From NCBI GenBank assembly GCA_965267605.1, contig OZ254088.1, positions 1,426,001-1,490,000 of the forward strand: a stretch of DNA of 64,000 nucleotides, written 5' to 3'. The stretch is from G965267605 sp965267605 (GTDB lineage: Bacteria > Bacteroidota > Bacteroidia > Flavobacteriales_E > Vicingaceae). The notes beneath the pieces were generated by a model. It saw only the letters and a program-made list of their open reading frames with translations, ran no database searches and was not told the DNA's origin. The translations under genes and the position numbers were made by a program. Below, piece after piece: positions 1-8,954 of the stretch (its first letter is position 1; every line of letters starts with the position of its first letter).

Positions 1-267
1 ATACCAGATGTCACCATCATAGCGAACCACCCCCTTTCTCATACCATACACTTGAGACCAGTTCTGGCCACCCCGGTCAGACATGTAATACATCACCTTA
101 CCGCTTGGGGTAATGGATATGTTCGTCTCTTCATGCTTAGAGTTCAGCTGAGAAAGTCGCGTGACCTTCACATCCAGGTTTGGGCTTAGAATCTTTACAC
201 CTGAACTTTGCGCCATCGACATGATCGCAGTAAGACAGGCTATTGAAGTTCCGAGTAGTTTGTTCAT
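1..267 (-). CDS. Exported PD40 (WD40-like beta-propeller) protein, 3' part missing
   Basis: The first 89 codons of a gene that runs off the left edge. The ATG at 267 opens a Sec signal peptide (MNKLLGTSIACLTAIMSMAQ), so the product is exported. After it come a segment rich in beta strand and the stretch ITPSGKVMYYMSDRGG, which has the look of a PD40 propeller blade as found in TolB-like and OmpA-linked periplasmic proteins of Bacteroidota. The start lies 4 bases after the stop of the M48 protease gene, so it is the last visible member of the minus-strand run that begins near 5594. The domain downstream of the propeller cannot be seen, so a specific role is not assigned. Confidence 0.75.
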   Translation of the reverse strand, partial: MNKLLGTSIACLTAIMSMAQSSGVKILSPNLDVKVTRLSQLNSKHEETNISITPSGKVMYYMSDRGGQNWSQVYGMRKGVVRYDGDIWY

Positions 268-271
268 AGGT

Positions 272-1885
272 TCAATTGAGGTAAATGGTCCAGCCTAATA
301 TCTTGTTATCCCGGGTTTTAAATATAACGCCACCTTCGCGGTATACGTATACGTTCTCCCCTAAATTACTGATTTTCAAATCTGGCCGTCCGTACTTCTG
401 TAATACATCATCTACAGTGGATCCTATTTCGATTCCACCTCCTGATTTGCCTTTATACCCAGCGGGTGTACTGATGAAAGGGTAATCTCCCCTGTTGGCT
501 CCATACTGGGTTACAATCACGGCATTGTACTTAAGGTCTTCTACCGAGAAAATCTTGATCCGCGGCATCTCATAGCTTTTCGCTTTGATCTCCGTTACTT
601 CAGCCTCCTCTTTAAGCACAGTAGCCAAACCAGGCGTAAGGCCATTCACACTTTCATCGTACGATTTGTTTTCTGCACTCACAGCTCTTTTTCTATACGG
701 ATCTCCCGATTTTAACACATTCATGTTCTCCTTTCCATAATCGCAGTGCACGTCCATTGCCTGGTCGAAATACCGCTTCGTCATGCCCTTTTCACCATTG
801 TGATGCGCAATAATTCCCTTTGCCACAAAAATGTGTCCCAACAACTCCATTTCCCTGGATTTGTGCCGTTCAGCCACCAAGATTCTTGCCCATGCACTCT
901 CTGTTTCTCCTGCAAGATCCTCGGCAAGTGCCATGTTCAACAAAGCGGGCACATACTTATCGTCCATACGCAGTGCAGCATTGAACTTCTCTCTCGCCAT
1001 TTCCAACAGCTTTGCCGGTGTGCCTTCTACGGCACGTTTGCCTTTTGAGAGACCAATGTCTTGAAGATGAGTTAAATCCTGTGTAAACGGATAATGAAAC
1101 TTCACTGAGTCTTTCATCATCTCCATTGCCGCCAACGCATAGTTAACGCCTGCGTTATTGTAAAGTGCTTTATTTGGAAATTCCGTGGCAACCTTGTCAT
1201 AGCATTGCGCTGCTAACTGGTGTTTTCCTTGATAGACCAAACATCTGGCCGCATCCAGTAAAGGAAGACTATTTCTGATCTTGGCCTGAGCCTCCTTTAT
1301 GGTCTTGATCCTGTCTGCCTTACTTGGATAGCCAAACACCTCATCCGGAACGCCTAGCTTATAATAAGCATTGATGAAATCTTCAGCCACGTAGAACACT
1401 TTGTAACCAGCCAGATATGCGCAAACCGCTCCAAAGTAATCTGCTTCCGCCTCCATGGCTGCCCTTCGCTCTGAAGTAATGTCCATGGCATATATCTTCT
1501 TGGATATTTCAAGTTCCTCATTGGCAGTACCGAATGCCATACCCCAGTTATGGTCCTTATAGAAGTGAGCCAATTCATGTCCTATGGCATATGCCAACGC
1601 ATCTGTAGAATCAGCTCCCAGTGAAGCAGTTATATCGTAAATGCCTTCTCCAATATTGATAGTGTTGTTCTTTGGATTAAAGTGCGCCACATTAAGGGCC
1701 ATATCCGTTACATTGGGTTTGAATACCAGCGTTGGCGGCTGACGGTTGTCAGACATTACCTTGGCAATCTGGTTGAAGATACCCTGACAACGTTGGGCTT
1801 TCTTGGTTTGCGCCACGGTCATTTCTCTCTGAGCAAAAGACCAAAGCGTACTACAACACAATATTGCAACTGCTATTCCCCTCAT
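272..1885 (-). CDS. Exported M48-family zinc metalloprotease with TPR-like middle and BamE-like C-terminus
   Basis: 537 aa. Residues 1-19 are a signal peptide ending in SFAQ. The zinc site is HELAH at 103-107 with the third ligand expected at E145 in EAEAD, the M48 (HtpX/BepA) arrangement. Residues ~200-380 are helical and resemble TPR repeats, as in BepA-type periplasmic proteases. The last ~60 residues, from IEIGSTVDDVLQKYGRPD to the end, match the SmpA/BamE pattern (a G-T-x-x-x-V turn and a YG-P motif), suggesting contact with envelope assembly. The start overlaps the stop of the upstream 144-aa gene by 4 bases (ATGA), so translation is probably coupled. The enzyme class is clear; substrate and the BamE-like assignment are inference. 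Confidence 0.85.
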   Translation of the reverse strand: MRGIAVAILCCSTLWSFAQREMTVAQTKKAQRCQGIFNQIAKVMSDNRQPPTLVFKPNVTDMALNVAHFNPKNNTINIGEGIYDITASLGADSTDALAYAIGHELAHFYKDHNWGMAFGTANEELEISKKIYAMDITSERRAAMEAEADYFGAVCAYLAGYKVFYVAEDFINAYYKLGVPDEVFGYPSKADRIKTIKEAQAKIRNSLPLLDAARCLVYQGKHQLAAQCYDKVATEFPNKALYNNAGVNYALAAMEMMKDSVKFHYPFTQDLTHLQDIGLSKGKRAVEGTPAKLLEMAREKFNAALRMDDKYVPALLNMALAEDLAGETESAWARILVAERHKSREMELLGHIFVAKGIIAHHNGEKGMTKRYFDQAMDVHCDYGKENMNVLKSGDPYRKRAVSAENKSYDESVNGLTPGLATVLKEEAEVTEIKAKSYEMPRIKIFSVEDLKYNAVIVTQYGANRGDYPFISTPAGYKGKSGGGIEIGSTVDDVLQKYGRPDLKISNLGENVYVYREGGVIFKTRDNKILGWTIYLN

Positions 1886-2316
1886 TTCTTCTTATCAATA
1901 TAAAACGTACCTCCTTTCTTGGCACCATCCTTGGAAGGCGTGATCCAATACCCTTTCAATCTTGCGTTCTCCTTCCATGGAATTACGTAAACACCATGGG
2001 TAACAAGATCCATACTTCCTGATATCTGGTTCCCCTCCCTCAGGTAAATGGTATCACGTTTCATAGCACCTTCAAAACTTGAGATGTCTTTACCACTCTG
2101 ATACCATACAAATCGACCCTTTAATTTGCAGTTGGTAACATTATCAACCAGCACTTCCATCTTGTAGCGCTCGTTATACCCATAACTGAACTGATAGAAG
2201 ATGCCCTCCCACTTACCTTTGAATTTGACTGCTTTACATTGTGTACCTCCGTCCTCTACGAAAGACATTAACGTTAACCCAGCTATAAACAGTGCTATGT
2301 ATCCTAAATTCCTCAT
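1882..2316 (-). CDS. Small exported protein of unknown function
   Basis: 144 aa with an N-terminal signal peptide (hydrophobic stretch in residues 4-20, ending near MSF). The mature part is mostly predicted beta strand, with short strands alternating with charged turns and two cysteines (QCK and NCK), like a small calycin or beta-barrel fold. I do not recognise the family. Its ATG shares bases with the TGA of the caspase gene (TGATG at 2314-2318) and its stop overlaps the M48 start (ATGA), so it is translationally coupled on both sides and probably works in the same envelope process. Confidence 0.75.
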   Translation of the reverse strand: MRNLGYIALFIAGLTLMSFVEDGGTQCKAVKFKGKWEGIFYQFSYGYNERYKMEVLVDNVTNCKLKGRFVWYQSGKDISSFEGAMKRDTIYLREGNQISGSMDLVTHGVYVIPWKENARLKGYWITPSKDGAKKGGTFYIDKKK

Positions 2317-5300
2317 CAGTGCACAATGAAATCGTTCATTAGGTTTTGATTCCTGGTAGTAGGCGTTTGTTTTCCCCTTGTAAGTTGAGACACCCTCTTC
2401 GTTACATAAGATCTTAACTCACCAACCGAGATCAATCTATCCTCATTCTTATCCATTAGCTTATCATTCACACCTTGCAATATTGAGTAGGTAAACACCC
2501 CATTGTTCCATCTGGGTGATTCATATGCAAATTCCAGGCCACCTGCAGCTGAGATGATCGTGGCGCCTGAACCTACAGAAAGGTCAGCGAAAAGAGCCTT
2601 CATGTAGGCAAAAGAGTTTTGCAAGCCACTCCTGCCACCACCCTTCTTTTGCGCATTGACCTGAACCCCCTTCACCTGGCCACCATCTTCATTGCTGGCT
2701 ACAGGTTCAAATCGAACAGATTCCTTATCGATTTCTCCTGAATGACAGGCATCAATCAACAACAGTTTATTCCTGGCAGGTGTTTCCTTCATCATGTCTT
2801 CAAATACTTCATAAGGCAGCCCCCCATTTACCGGATTGTTGAAATCCACTCCCGGTGTAGCTAAGTAGTAGTCGAATTTCTCATCTAGCAGCCCGTGAGA
2901 CGAGTAGTAAAGAATCACGTGATCGTTCACAGAAATGTTCTTTAGCTTCTCTCCCAGTGCCTTCACCTTATCGGTGCTAACCTCATTGTCTGAGAGGCTG
3001 GTTACCGAAACCTCAGTGAAGTAGTCGTCATTGTACTTCCGGTACATATCGCTCAAGTCCTTGGCGTCTTTAGCAGCGTAGGTTAAATCCCATTGGGAAT
3101 CCTTGTACTTCGAAACACCAAAAGCGAGCACATGTAATTTTTTTCCCTCAGGTTTGGCAGGTTTGTAGGCCACTTCATGCATTTCTTTACCGCTCTCTAC
3201 ACCCTTTTCATTCATCGCCCATACCTGAATAAGGTTGCGACCCTCACTTAGTTCAATGGTTACCTTCTTGTCTACGCCTTTTGACTTTGAAGCAACCTTC
3301 TCAACGGGAACAGGAACCCCATTCACCGCCACATTGATCCTGTCGATCTTGTAAAGCTCGTCCTTCGCAGATATGGATAGCTCCAACATCTTCTGATCAG
3401 TGGATGTTGTCAGCATTTCCTGCCCCTTGATCGTAACCGAGGGCAAATTAAAATCCGAACCCAGCATTTCCTCCGTGAAGCCCATTCTTTTCAATCGCTT
3501 CTTATAAGCCATGTTGTACATCTTCTGCAGGAAAGGATTAGCGTAAGAAAGTTCTTCAATCACTTTATCCGGCCTATTGAATTTCAGGTCGAATTGCTCG
3601 AACGGATAGATCTTCCCGTCTACCTTAAATCCTACGTAGCCCAGCGCGCCTTTGGTGGCTGTATAATAATTGTCTGGCGTTGTTATCACGAAATCTTCCT
3701 CGCTTGTACATATTATAGATGACTGCCTACCCAGCGTTTCCACATTCCAGATATTAACTTTTCCGTCAATCCCTCCAGTAACAAAGGTTTTAGAGTCGTT
3801 TGAGAACGTGATTGCGTATACATCGCTGGTATGTCCCTTCTTGATCACCCGTTTTTCCCACTTCTCAGTATCGTACACCACAATATCTCCACCCAAACAC
3901 GCACCAGCCACCCATTTACCATCAGGGGAAGTAGCGACATCCATAAACCCACTGATAAACTGACTGGACATAAGACTGCGAACCTTTGCGTAGGTCTTCA
4001 TGTCGTATATCTCTATCATGTAACCATGGGTTAAGGCCAACAGGTTCTTGCCTGCAACGTATGCCACCCTTCCACCTCCTGAATGCCGTTCTTTCAATAC
4101 GGCCAAAGATTTGGCTTTATGCGCATCCCAAACCAATACCTGGAAGTCCATACTTGTGGTTACAAACTTGCCTTCTGGCATAAAAGCTATGTCCAAGACC
4201 CAATCTTCGTGCTTTTTCAGCACGTTCTTTTTAGTTCCTGAGTCAGGATCAATGATTTCAATAGCACCATCTTCACGACAACCTACCATAAAATCGCCTT
4301 CCAGGCTATAAGCTACCTTGAAGTAATCTTCTTCCGCTTTGATGATCTTGGTGTCTTGATACCTGGCAAAATCATACACGTGCAGTTCTTCTTGTTGGCC
4401 ACAGGAAACCATTTGTGTCGAATTCGGTCTGAAATCGAGCGACCAAAGCATAGAGGTGTGATTATCGTAGTTAGTGATCAACTCCGCGCTACTCAAATCC
4501 AGAATAAGCGGCTTACCAAACATGCTACCTATACCCAGAATAGGTTTATTAGGATGGTATGACAGATCCCATAGCTGGTAAGATTGACCACCAAATATTC
4601 TCACAGGCCCCTTCAATCTGGCATCCCATAGCACAACATGTTGCTTATCGTGTACCGAGATCAGCCTGTTAGGATCGTGTGGGTGTTGAACGATCATACT
4701 GGCACTCTCCGTTACTGATTCCGGAAAGGGTACCTTCAGCTTGTCCACTCCCGTTTCCATGTCGTGGAATACCAGTTTCTTCCCATCAGGATATACCACG
4801 GTCTTACCTCCATCAATAGTGGTCCAATACCACTCGTAACCAAGATTACTGCTCTTGATGACTTTACCTGTGGCTGCATCTAACTTGGATATCTTGTCCT
4901 CTACTGCGTAAAACGACTTCTGGTCTGGAGAGAAGTGGATGTTGCTCAAACCTTGCTCCTTACCCACTGGCACTTTCCTCTCCACCTTACCAGTAGTTGC
5001 ATTGAGGTAATAAATGGCATTGAACGGCATGGAAGCTATGATCTGCTTCTGATCATTACTGAAAGTGATATAGTTGCATCGCATCACCGGGCCCAGGTCA
5101 TTCTTGAAGACCATGCTCCAATCCGATGTCTTCCACAGCTTAATGGTAGACGTTCCGATATCGTTACCCGATGTAACTAAATACTTACCATCCGCTGAAA
5201 ATGCCATTTCAGCAACACCGGTTCCGTAGGCCTTAAATTCCTTGACCATCTTGCCCGTCTTAAGGTTCCAAATTTTCACCAGATCATCATACCCCCCTGT

Positions 5301-5594
5301 AACCACGTATTTGTTATCCGGTGTAAACTTGATAGCCTCCACTGTGCTGGTGTGTCCCTGCAATTCGAAGTATTGTTTCCCGCTGGCGATATCCCAGATA
5401 ATGGCTGTCTGATCCTCACTTGCAGTGGCCAGAAATTTACCGTCTGGAGAGACATCTACATCCACCACTTCATCAGCGTGTCCGGTTTGCACAAACAATT
5501 CTGTCTTCTGGCCTTGCGCAAAAGTCAAAGTCGATGCTCCCATGAAGCATATCCAGGAGATGAGTTGAAGCCCTATCTTAGCATTGATTTTCAC
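2316..5594 (-). CDS. Exported WD40-repeat / caspase (C14) fusion protein
   Basis: About 1092 aa from the GTG at 5594. An ATG at 5651 is also in frame but would add 19 residues ahead of a normal signal peptide (MKINAKIG...LTFAQ) and overlap the divergent gene. Residues ~30-610 are WD40 blades; repeated units such as VDVSPDGKFLATASEDQTAIIWD are typical, here quoted in part as SPDGKFLATASEDQ and IIWD. A linker (~620-800) leads to a caspase-like p20 domain with catalytic His900 in SSHG and Cys950 in DACHSG. Bacterial WD40-metacaspase fusions are known; cleavage after basic residues is usual for metacaspases but is not shown here. The signal peptide puts the protease in the periplasm or outside. 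It heads the run with M48 protease and PD40 protein. Confidence 0.85.
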   Translation of the reverse strand: MKINAKIGLQLISWICFMGASTLTFAQGQKTELFVQTGHADEVVDVDVSPDGKFLATASEDQTAIIWDIASGKQYFELQGHTSTVEAIKFTPDNKYVVTGGYDDLVKIWNLKTGKMVKEFKAYGTGVAEMAFSADGKYLVTSGNDIGTSTIKLWKTSDWSMVFKNDLGPVMRCNYITFSNDQKQIIASMPFNAIYYLNATTGKVERKVPVGKEQGLSNIHFSPDQKSFYAVEDKISKLDAATGKVIKSSNLGYEWYWTTIDGGKTVVYPDGKKLVFHDMETGVDKLKVPFPESVTESASMIVQHPHDPNRLISVHDKQHVVLWDARLKGPVRIFGGQSYQLWDLSYHPNKPILGIGSMFGKPLILDLSSAELITNYDNHTSMLWSLDFRPNSTQMVSCGQQEELHVYDFARYQDTKIIKAEEDYFKVAYSLEGDFMVGCREDGAIEIIDPDSGTKKNVLKKHEDWVLDIAFMPEGKFVTTSMDFQVLVWDAHKAKSLAVLKERHSGGGRVAYVAGKNLLALTHGYMIEIYDMKTYAKVRSLMSSQFISGFMDVATSPDGKWVAGACLGGDIVVYDTEKWEKRVIKKGHTSDVYAITFSNDSKTFVTGGIDGKVNIWNVETLGRQSSIICTSEEDFVITTPDNYYTATKGALGYVGFKVDGKIYPFEQFDLKFNRPDKVIEELSYANPFLQKMYNMAYKKRLKRMGFTEEMLGSDFNLPSVTIKGQEMLTTSTDQKMLELSISAKDELYKIDRINVAVNGVPVPVEKVASKSKGVDKKVTIELSEGRNLIQVWAMNEKGVESGKEMHEVAYKPAKPEGKKLHVLAFGVSKYKDSQWDLTYAAKDAKDLSDMYRKYNDDYFTEVSVTSLSDNEVSTDKVKALGEKLKNISVNDHVILYYSSHGLLDEKFDYYLATPGVDFNNPVNGGLPYEVFEDMMKETPARNKLLLIDACHSGEIDKESVRFEPVASNEDGGQVKGVQVNAQKKGGGRSGLQNSFAYMKALFADLSVGSGATIISAAGGLEFAYESPRWNNGVFTYSILQGVNDKLMDKNEDRLISVGELRSYVTKRVSQLTRGKQTPTTRNQNLMNDFIVH

Positions 5595-5596
5595 AG

Positions 5597-6133
5597 ATGG
5601 CAAAGTTAACCCATATAGCCCAATGCACCCTGTTATTATTGGGGATATCATTGGTATCAGCCTGCGATCTCTTTTTGGCTACCAAAGAGGAGACCCAAAC
5701 CATCCAGAATCAGTCCACTGAAACCATTGACAGTGAAGATCAAATTCTAAGCGGGGTAACAAGCGAATGGTCCCGGTTTCAGAATGCTGTGGTTACCCAA
5801 AACAGGGGTGAATTCGCTGAGTTTTTCGTATTCCCCACCGAAGGCAATTGCCTGGAACGGGTGTTGAAGATTATGAACACAGGCAAACCCACCAGCAAGC
5901 AGGATGTGGCTATTCATAGCGCCAAGATGATGACTGATCCGTTTACGGATCTTGTGAAAAATACTGCCGTAACTGATCTTAAGTTAAACGATGCCAATAG
6001 ATCGCTTTATGATCTGATACTGATCGAGCAAGGCCAATCCTTTGATGGAGTAGACATCTCCTACTCTACAACCTATCGGTTTCAGGTAAACGGCAATAAG
6101 CTTGTGATCGTTGGCGTATATTGTGATGATTAA
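5597..6133 (+). CDS. Lipoprotein of unknown function
   Basis: 178 aa. The ATG at 5597 gives a lipoprotein signal with lipobox LVSAC (Cys23), so the mature protein should be lipid-anchored in the envelope. A Thr/Ser/Gln-rich linker (24-50) is followed by an alpha+beta domain that ends in VGVYCDD, with a second cysteine (GNCLERV) that could pair with it. The fold could be NTF2-like, but I cannot confirm this. The start codon is only 2 bases from the GTG start of the divergent caspase gene, so its promoter must lie inside that gene's 5' end. A second lipoprotein follows after 8 bases. Confidence 0.75.
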   Translation: MAKLTHIAQCTLLLLGISLVSACDLFLATKEETQTIQNQSTETIDSEDQILSGVTSEWSRFQNAVVTQNRGEFAEFFVFPTEGNCLERVLKIMNTGKPTSKQDVAIHSAKMMTDPFTDLVKNTAVTDLKLNDANRSLYDLILIEQGQSFDGVDISYSTTYRFQVNGNKLVIVGVYCDD

Positions 6134-6141
6134 TTGTTGAC

Positions 6142-7101
6142 ATGAGAAAGAGTTGGTTGATCATAGGATTGTTTCTAGCCGGTTGCTCCGGTAGCACGTT
6201 GCAATTGGAACCTGGCGCGTATTCCGGAATGGGAAGACAGTATCTTCTAGACATTCGAGAAGACAGCACTTTTCGACTAATGAATGTTCAGGGAGAAGGC
6301 ACCGAAGGTACCTGGCGTATAGCCGATGGCGATTTCATAATGAAGTCCGCCAATGGTACCGAGGATAAAATGGTGCTCAACCATATCTCTAAAGACAGCC
6401 TCAATCTTGGCTTTCAAGATGGACTGTATGATGTTGGCTTCGTGAAGAACAGAAGCCCTAAGTACCTTACCGATTCTGCTTTCCTGATGGATTTCATCCT
6501 TTCGGGTGGTAAAATGAGGTACAATTCATTTTTTAATGCAGATCCTTATGAGATTCATACCATTGAGTTCATGAGTGATGGGACTTACCTGTTCGATCAA
6601 TATTTCGTGTTTAAATGGGATGTGAAGAAGTTCAATGAGGGTGTTTACCTTTTGATGATCCACGACCAACGCAAGGTGCCGTTCATGCTAACCACTTGTT
6701 CTAAGAAGCACGTGGATTTCAAAACTTACTCGTTAGAGCGCGCTGAGCTTATCAGTACTACGATCAAAAAGGATCGGGACCTGGACATGGGCCTTCAAAA
6801 GACAGTAACCGGCATCCTCCAAGGAGACTGGATTGTAAGCAAGGATGAGCATGGTGTTTTTTCCGTACCCAATGCTGAAATCCGATTCGACTCGCTCGGA
6901 AAGTACCAGTTCATTGAAGGAGAAACACGTCATGCGGGCGATTGGAAGCTCAATCCATCCGCAGATCATATCATCTTTAATCCGGATATAGAGCCATTTG
7001 TATTTCACATCCAGCACTTTACACAAGATCATATGGTGATCAACAGGCTCGAATACCAATCACAATTGCTGGAAACCTTTGAAATCAGCCGAAAGAAGTA
7101 A
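6142..7101 (+). CDS. Lipoprotein with repeated lipocalin-like strands, unknown function
   Basis: 319 aa with a lipobox LAGC (Cys15) after a short signal. The mature protein contains two similar beta-rich segments, each with a phrase of the type D-S-T/L-x-x-F followed by G-x-W-x-x (EDSTFRLMN...GTWRIADGDF near residue 45, and FDSLGKYQFIEG...GDWKLNPSADH near 265). This is the style of Bacteroidota lipocalin-like lipoproteins that appear in tandem. No catalytic motif is seen. It sits 8 bases after the previous lipoprotein gene and its stop overlaps the start of the next ORF (TAATG at 7099-7103), so the three form one unit. Confidence 0.75.
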   Translation: MRKSWLIIGLFLAGCSGSTLQLEPGAYSGMGRQYLLDIREDSTFRLMNVQGEGTEGTWRIADGDFIMKSANGTEDKMVLNHISKDSLNLGFQDGLYDVGFVKNRSPKYLTDSAFLMDFILSGGKMRYNSFFNADPYEIHTIEFMSDGTYLFDQYFVFKWDVKKFNEGVYLLMIHDQRKVPFMLTTCSKKHVDFKTYSLERAELISTTIKKDRDLDMGLQKTVTGILQGDWIVSKDEHGVFSVPNAEIRFDSLGKYQFIEGETRHAGDWKLNPSADHIIFNPDIEPFVFHIQHFTQDHMVINRLEYQSQLLETFEISRKK

Positions 7102-7253
7102 TGGACGCCCAGGAGGTAGCCGGTTTCTTTGTTCAGGTGCTAGAGATCATTGGCATTCTGCTGATCATTGGTCTTGGATGGCTACTGGTAAAGATGATCA
7201 CCAAATCCAGAAAACGAAGAGAGCAGATTGACGAACTGGAGAAAGAGGAATAG
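7101..7253 (+). CDS. 50-aa single-pass membrane microprotein
   Basis: A 50-codon ORF that begins MDAQEVAGFF, has one hydrophobic segment (residues ~12-31, VLEIIGILLIIGLGWLLVKM) and ends in a basic then acidic tail (SRKRREQIDELEKEE). The ATG overlaps the preceding stop as TAATG, a frequent sign of coupled translation. The positive cytoplasmic flank fits an N-out/C-in topology. Function is unknown. The ORF stops 1 base short of the convergent gene's stop at 7255, so it fills the gap exactly, which supports it being real. Confidence 0.6.
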   Translation: MDAQEVAGFFVQVLEIIGILLIIGLGWLLVKMITKSRKRREQIDELEKEE

Positions 7254-7254
7254 C

Positions 7255-7839
7255 CTATTTACAGCTCTTTGAAGCCTTTTCAAGCTTGTACTGCATCGTA
7301 TCGGCCAATTCGAAGTCCGACCGTTTGATCATAATGATTCCTCGTCTGCTCACGAAGTGAGGAAACGGCTTTGCCGGTTTCTTCATCTTGTCTGTAAAAA
7401 TGGCAAACCCCTGTACGCTTCCACCAAAAGCCTCGGCATCAATATCTCCCATTTCTGCAATCATAAAGAAGCCACCATTGAATTTAACACCGCCCCTTTC
7501 CAATGAATCGTTGAGTAACACTCCCTCAAAATTACCCTTGAGGATCTTCTCGGTGTCCGTACCATAGAAGTACGCCACCTTGGAGTACTTGTACTTCTTT
7601 TTCATGGCGGTAACGATTCGCAGGTTCTCAACGTGTCGCTGCCTTTTGAACTCATCGGCCTTGTAGATAAGATTCTTCTTCTTTAAAGCCTCATACTTGT
7701 TCACGCCTTCGTACAACCTGATGAATAAGGTTCCATCCTTCAATTGCTTAAGGTTGTTACAAGCTGCCTTTTCATCCTTCTGGGCCCACGCCCCGAAGAC
7801 AAAGAAGAAGCTAAAGCACGCTAGCGTAAATGTCTTCAT
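7255..7839 (-). CDS. Small exported protein of unknown function
   Basis: 194 aa from the ATG at 7839, chosen because it begins directly with a signal peptide (MKTFTLACFSFFFVFGAWAQ); an upstream in-frame start would place 17 polar residues ahead of it. The mature part is lysine-rich, with a conserved-looking core LKDGTLFIRLYE near the new N-terminus and two cysteines (AACNN and KSCK) at the ends that may form a disulfide. I do not recognise the family. The start lies 29 bases inside the end of bshA, so the two are co-transcribed. Confidence 0.75.
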   Translation of the reverse strand: MKTFTLACFSFFFVFGAWAQKDEKAACNNLKQLKDGTLFIRLYEGVNKYEALKKKNLIYKADEFKRQRHVENLRIVTAMKKKYKYSKVAYFYGTDTEKILKGNFEGVLLNDSLERGGVKFNGGFFMIAEMGDIDAEAFGGSVQGFAIFTDKMKKPAKPFPHFVSRRGIIMIKRSDFELADTMQYKLEKASKSCK

Positions 7840-8932
7840 ACATCGGTAATATCTTGGAGATGTCAAATTCAGACGCGCGTTGGAGGGCATTATTGCTCAA
7901 CGCCTTTAACGATTCATCATCGGTCAATAATTCAATGGCTTTAGAGGCCATTCCACGCGTATCTCCGACATCAAACAAATGGCCCGAAACTCCTTCTGCG
8001 TTGACTTCCGGTGTACCTCCCGTATTCGTGGAAATCACCGGAACTCCATGTGCCATAGCCTCCAGGGCCGCCAAACCGAAACTCTCAAACTCCGATGGCA
8101 GTAGAAAAAGGTCAGCAGCACCAAGGAGAGCTCCCGTATCCTTGAACCTTCCAAGGAAGACCGTATCCTTACATGTCCCCAGTTCTCTACACATCGCTTC
8201 AATACTAGAGCGTTCAGGGCCATCTCCCACAAAAATGAGTTTTGACTGCACCTGCTCTCTCACCTTCGCAAAAACACGAACCACATCATCAACACGCTTT
8301 ACCTTGCGGAAGTTGGAGATATGAATCATCACCTTCTCCCCATTGGGTGCAATGCTTTGCCTGAATTCCTTTGATGCAGGTTTTTCCTCAATCAAATCAA
8401 CACAAATGAAATTCGGCACCACGCTTATCTCTCGGTTTACACCGAAGTGATTGAGTGTGTCCTGCCTTAGGCTCTCAGAAACGGCAGTAACTGCATCAGA
8501 CTGGTTGATTGCGAAGCTAATGACCGGCTCGAAAGAAGGATCCTTTCCCACCAGCGTAATATCCGTACCATGCAACGTAGTAATGTACGGTACATTCCTC
8601 CCTCTTGTCTTTAGTATTTCCTTGGCCATATACGCAGCTGACGCGTGTGGAATAGCATAATGAACGTGAAGCAAATCAAGGTTTTCGAATGTAGCTACAT
8701 CCACCAGCTTACTGGTAAGCACCAACTCGTAAGGCGGATAATCAAACAAAGGATAATCCTTTACACGGACCTCATGGTACTTAATGTTTGGATGAAGGGC
8801 GTTAAGCCTGAATGGCTCTCTGTAAGTAATAAAATGAACCTTATGGCCCTTGTTGGCAAGTGCCATTCCAAGCTCCGTTGCTACTACACCACTACCCCCA
8901 AAAGTTGGGTAGCATACGATCCCTACATTCAT
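7811..8932 (-). CDS. bshA: N-acetyl-alpha-D-glucosaminyl L-malate synthase (bacillithiol step 1)
   Basis: 373 aa GT4-family glycosyltransferase. It joins UDP-GlcNAc and L-malate to give GlcNAc-malate, the first step of bacillithiol, the low-molecular-weight thiol used in place of glutathione by many Firmicutes and Bacteroidota. The N-terminus CYPTFGGSGVVATELG is the BshA signature. Other conserved elements are LHVHYAIPHA, TTLHGTDITLVG, VPNF near residue 175 and the donor-site loop PSEFESFGLAALEAMAHGVP. Length is normal. BshB and BshC are not in this window. The gene follows the GH3/beta-lactamase gene by 22 bases and overlaps the next gene, so it lies inside a minus-strand operon. Confidence 0.95.
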   Translation of the reverse strand: MNVGIVCYPTFGGSGVVATELGMALANKGHKVHFITYREPFRLNALHPNIKYHEVRVKDYPLFDYPPYELVLTSKLVDVATFENLDLLHVHYAIPHASAAYMAKEILKTRGRNVPYITTLHGTDITLVGKDPSFEPVISFAINQSDAVTAVSESLRQDTLNHFGVNREISVVPNFICVDLIEEKPASKEFRQSIAPNGEKVMIHISNFRKVKRVDDVVRVFAKVREQVQSKLIFVGDGPERSSIEAMCRELGTCKDTVFLGRFKDTGALLGAADLFLLPSEFESFGLAALEAMAHGVPVISTNTGGTPEVNAEGVSGHLFDVGDTRGMASKAIELLTDDESLKALSNNALQRASEFDISKILPMYEDIYASVL

Positions 8933-8954
8933 TTGGTTGGATTAATACCCGAAG

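Noticed and set aside
2316..5594. Caspase as part of a CRISPR or other antiphage system
   Set aside because: The protein has a signal peptide, and no nuclease, CRISPR or sensor gene lies nearby; an envelope role fits better.
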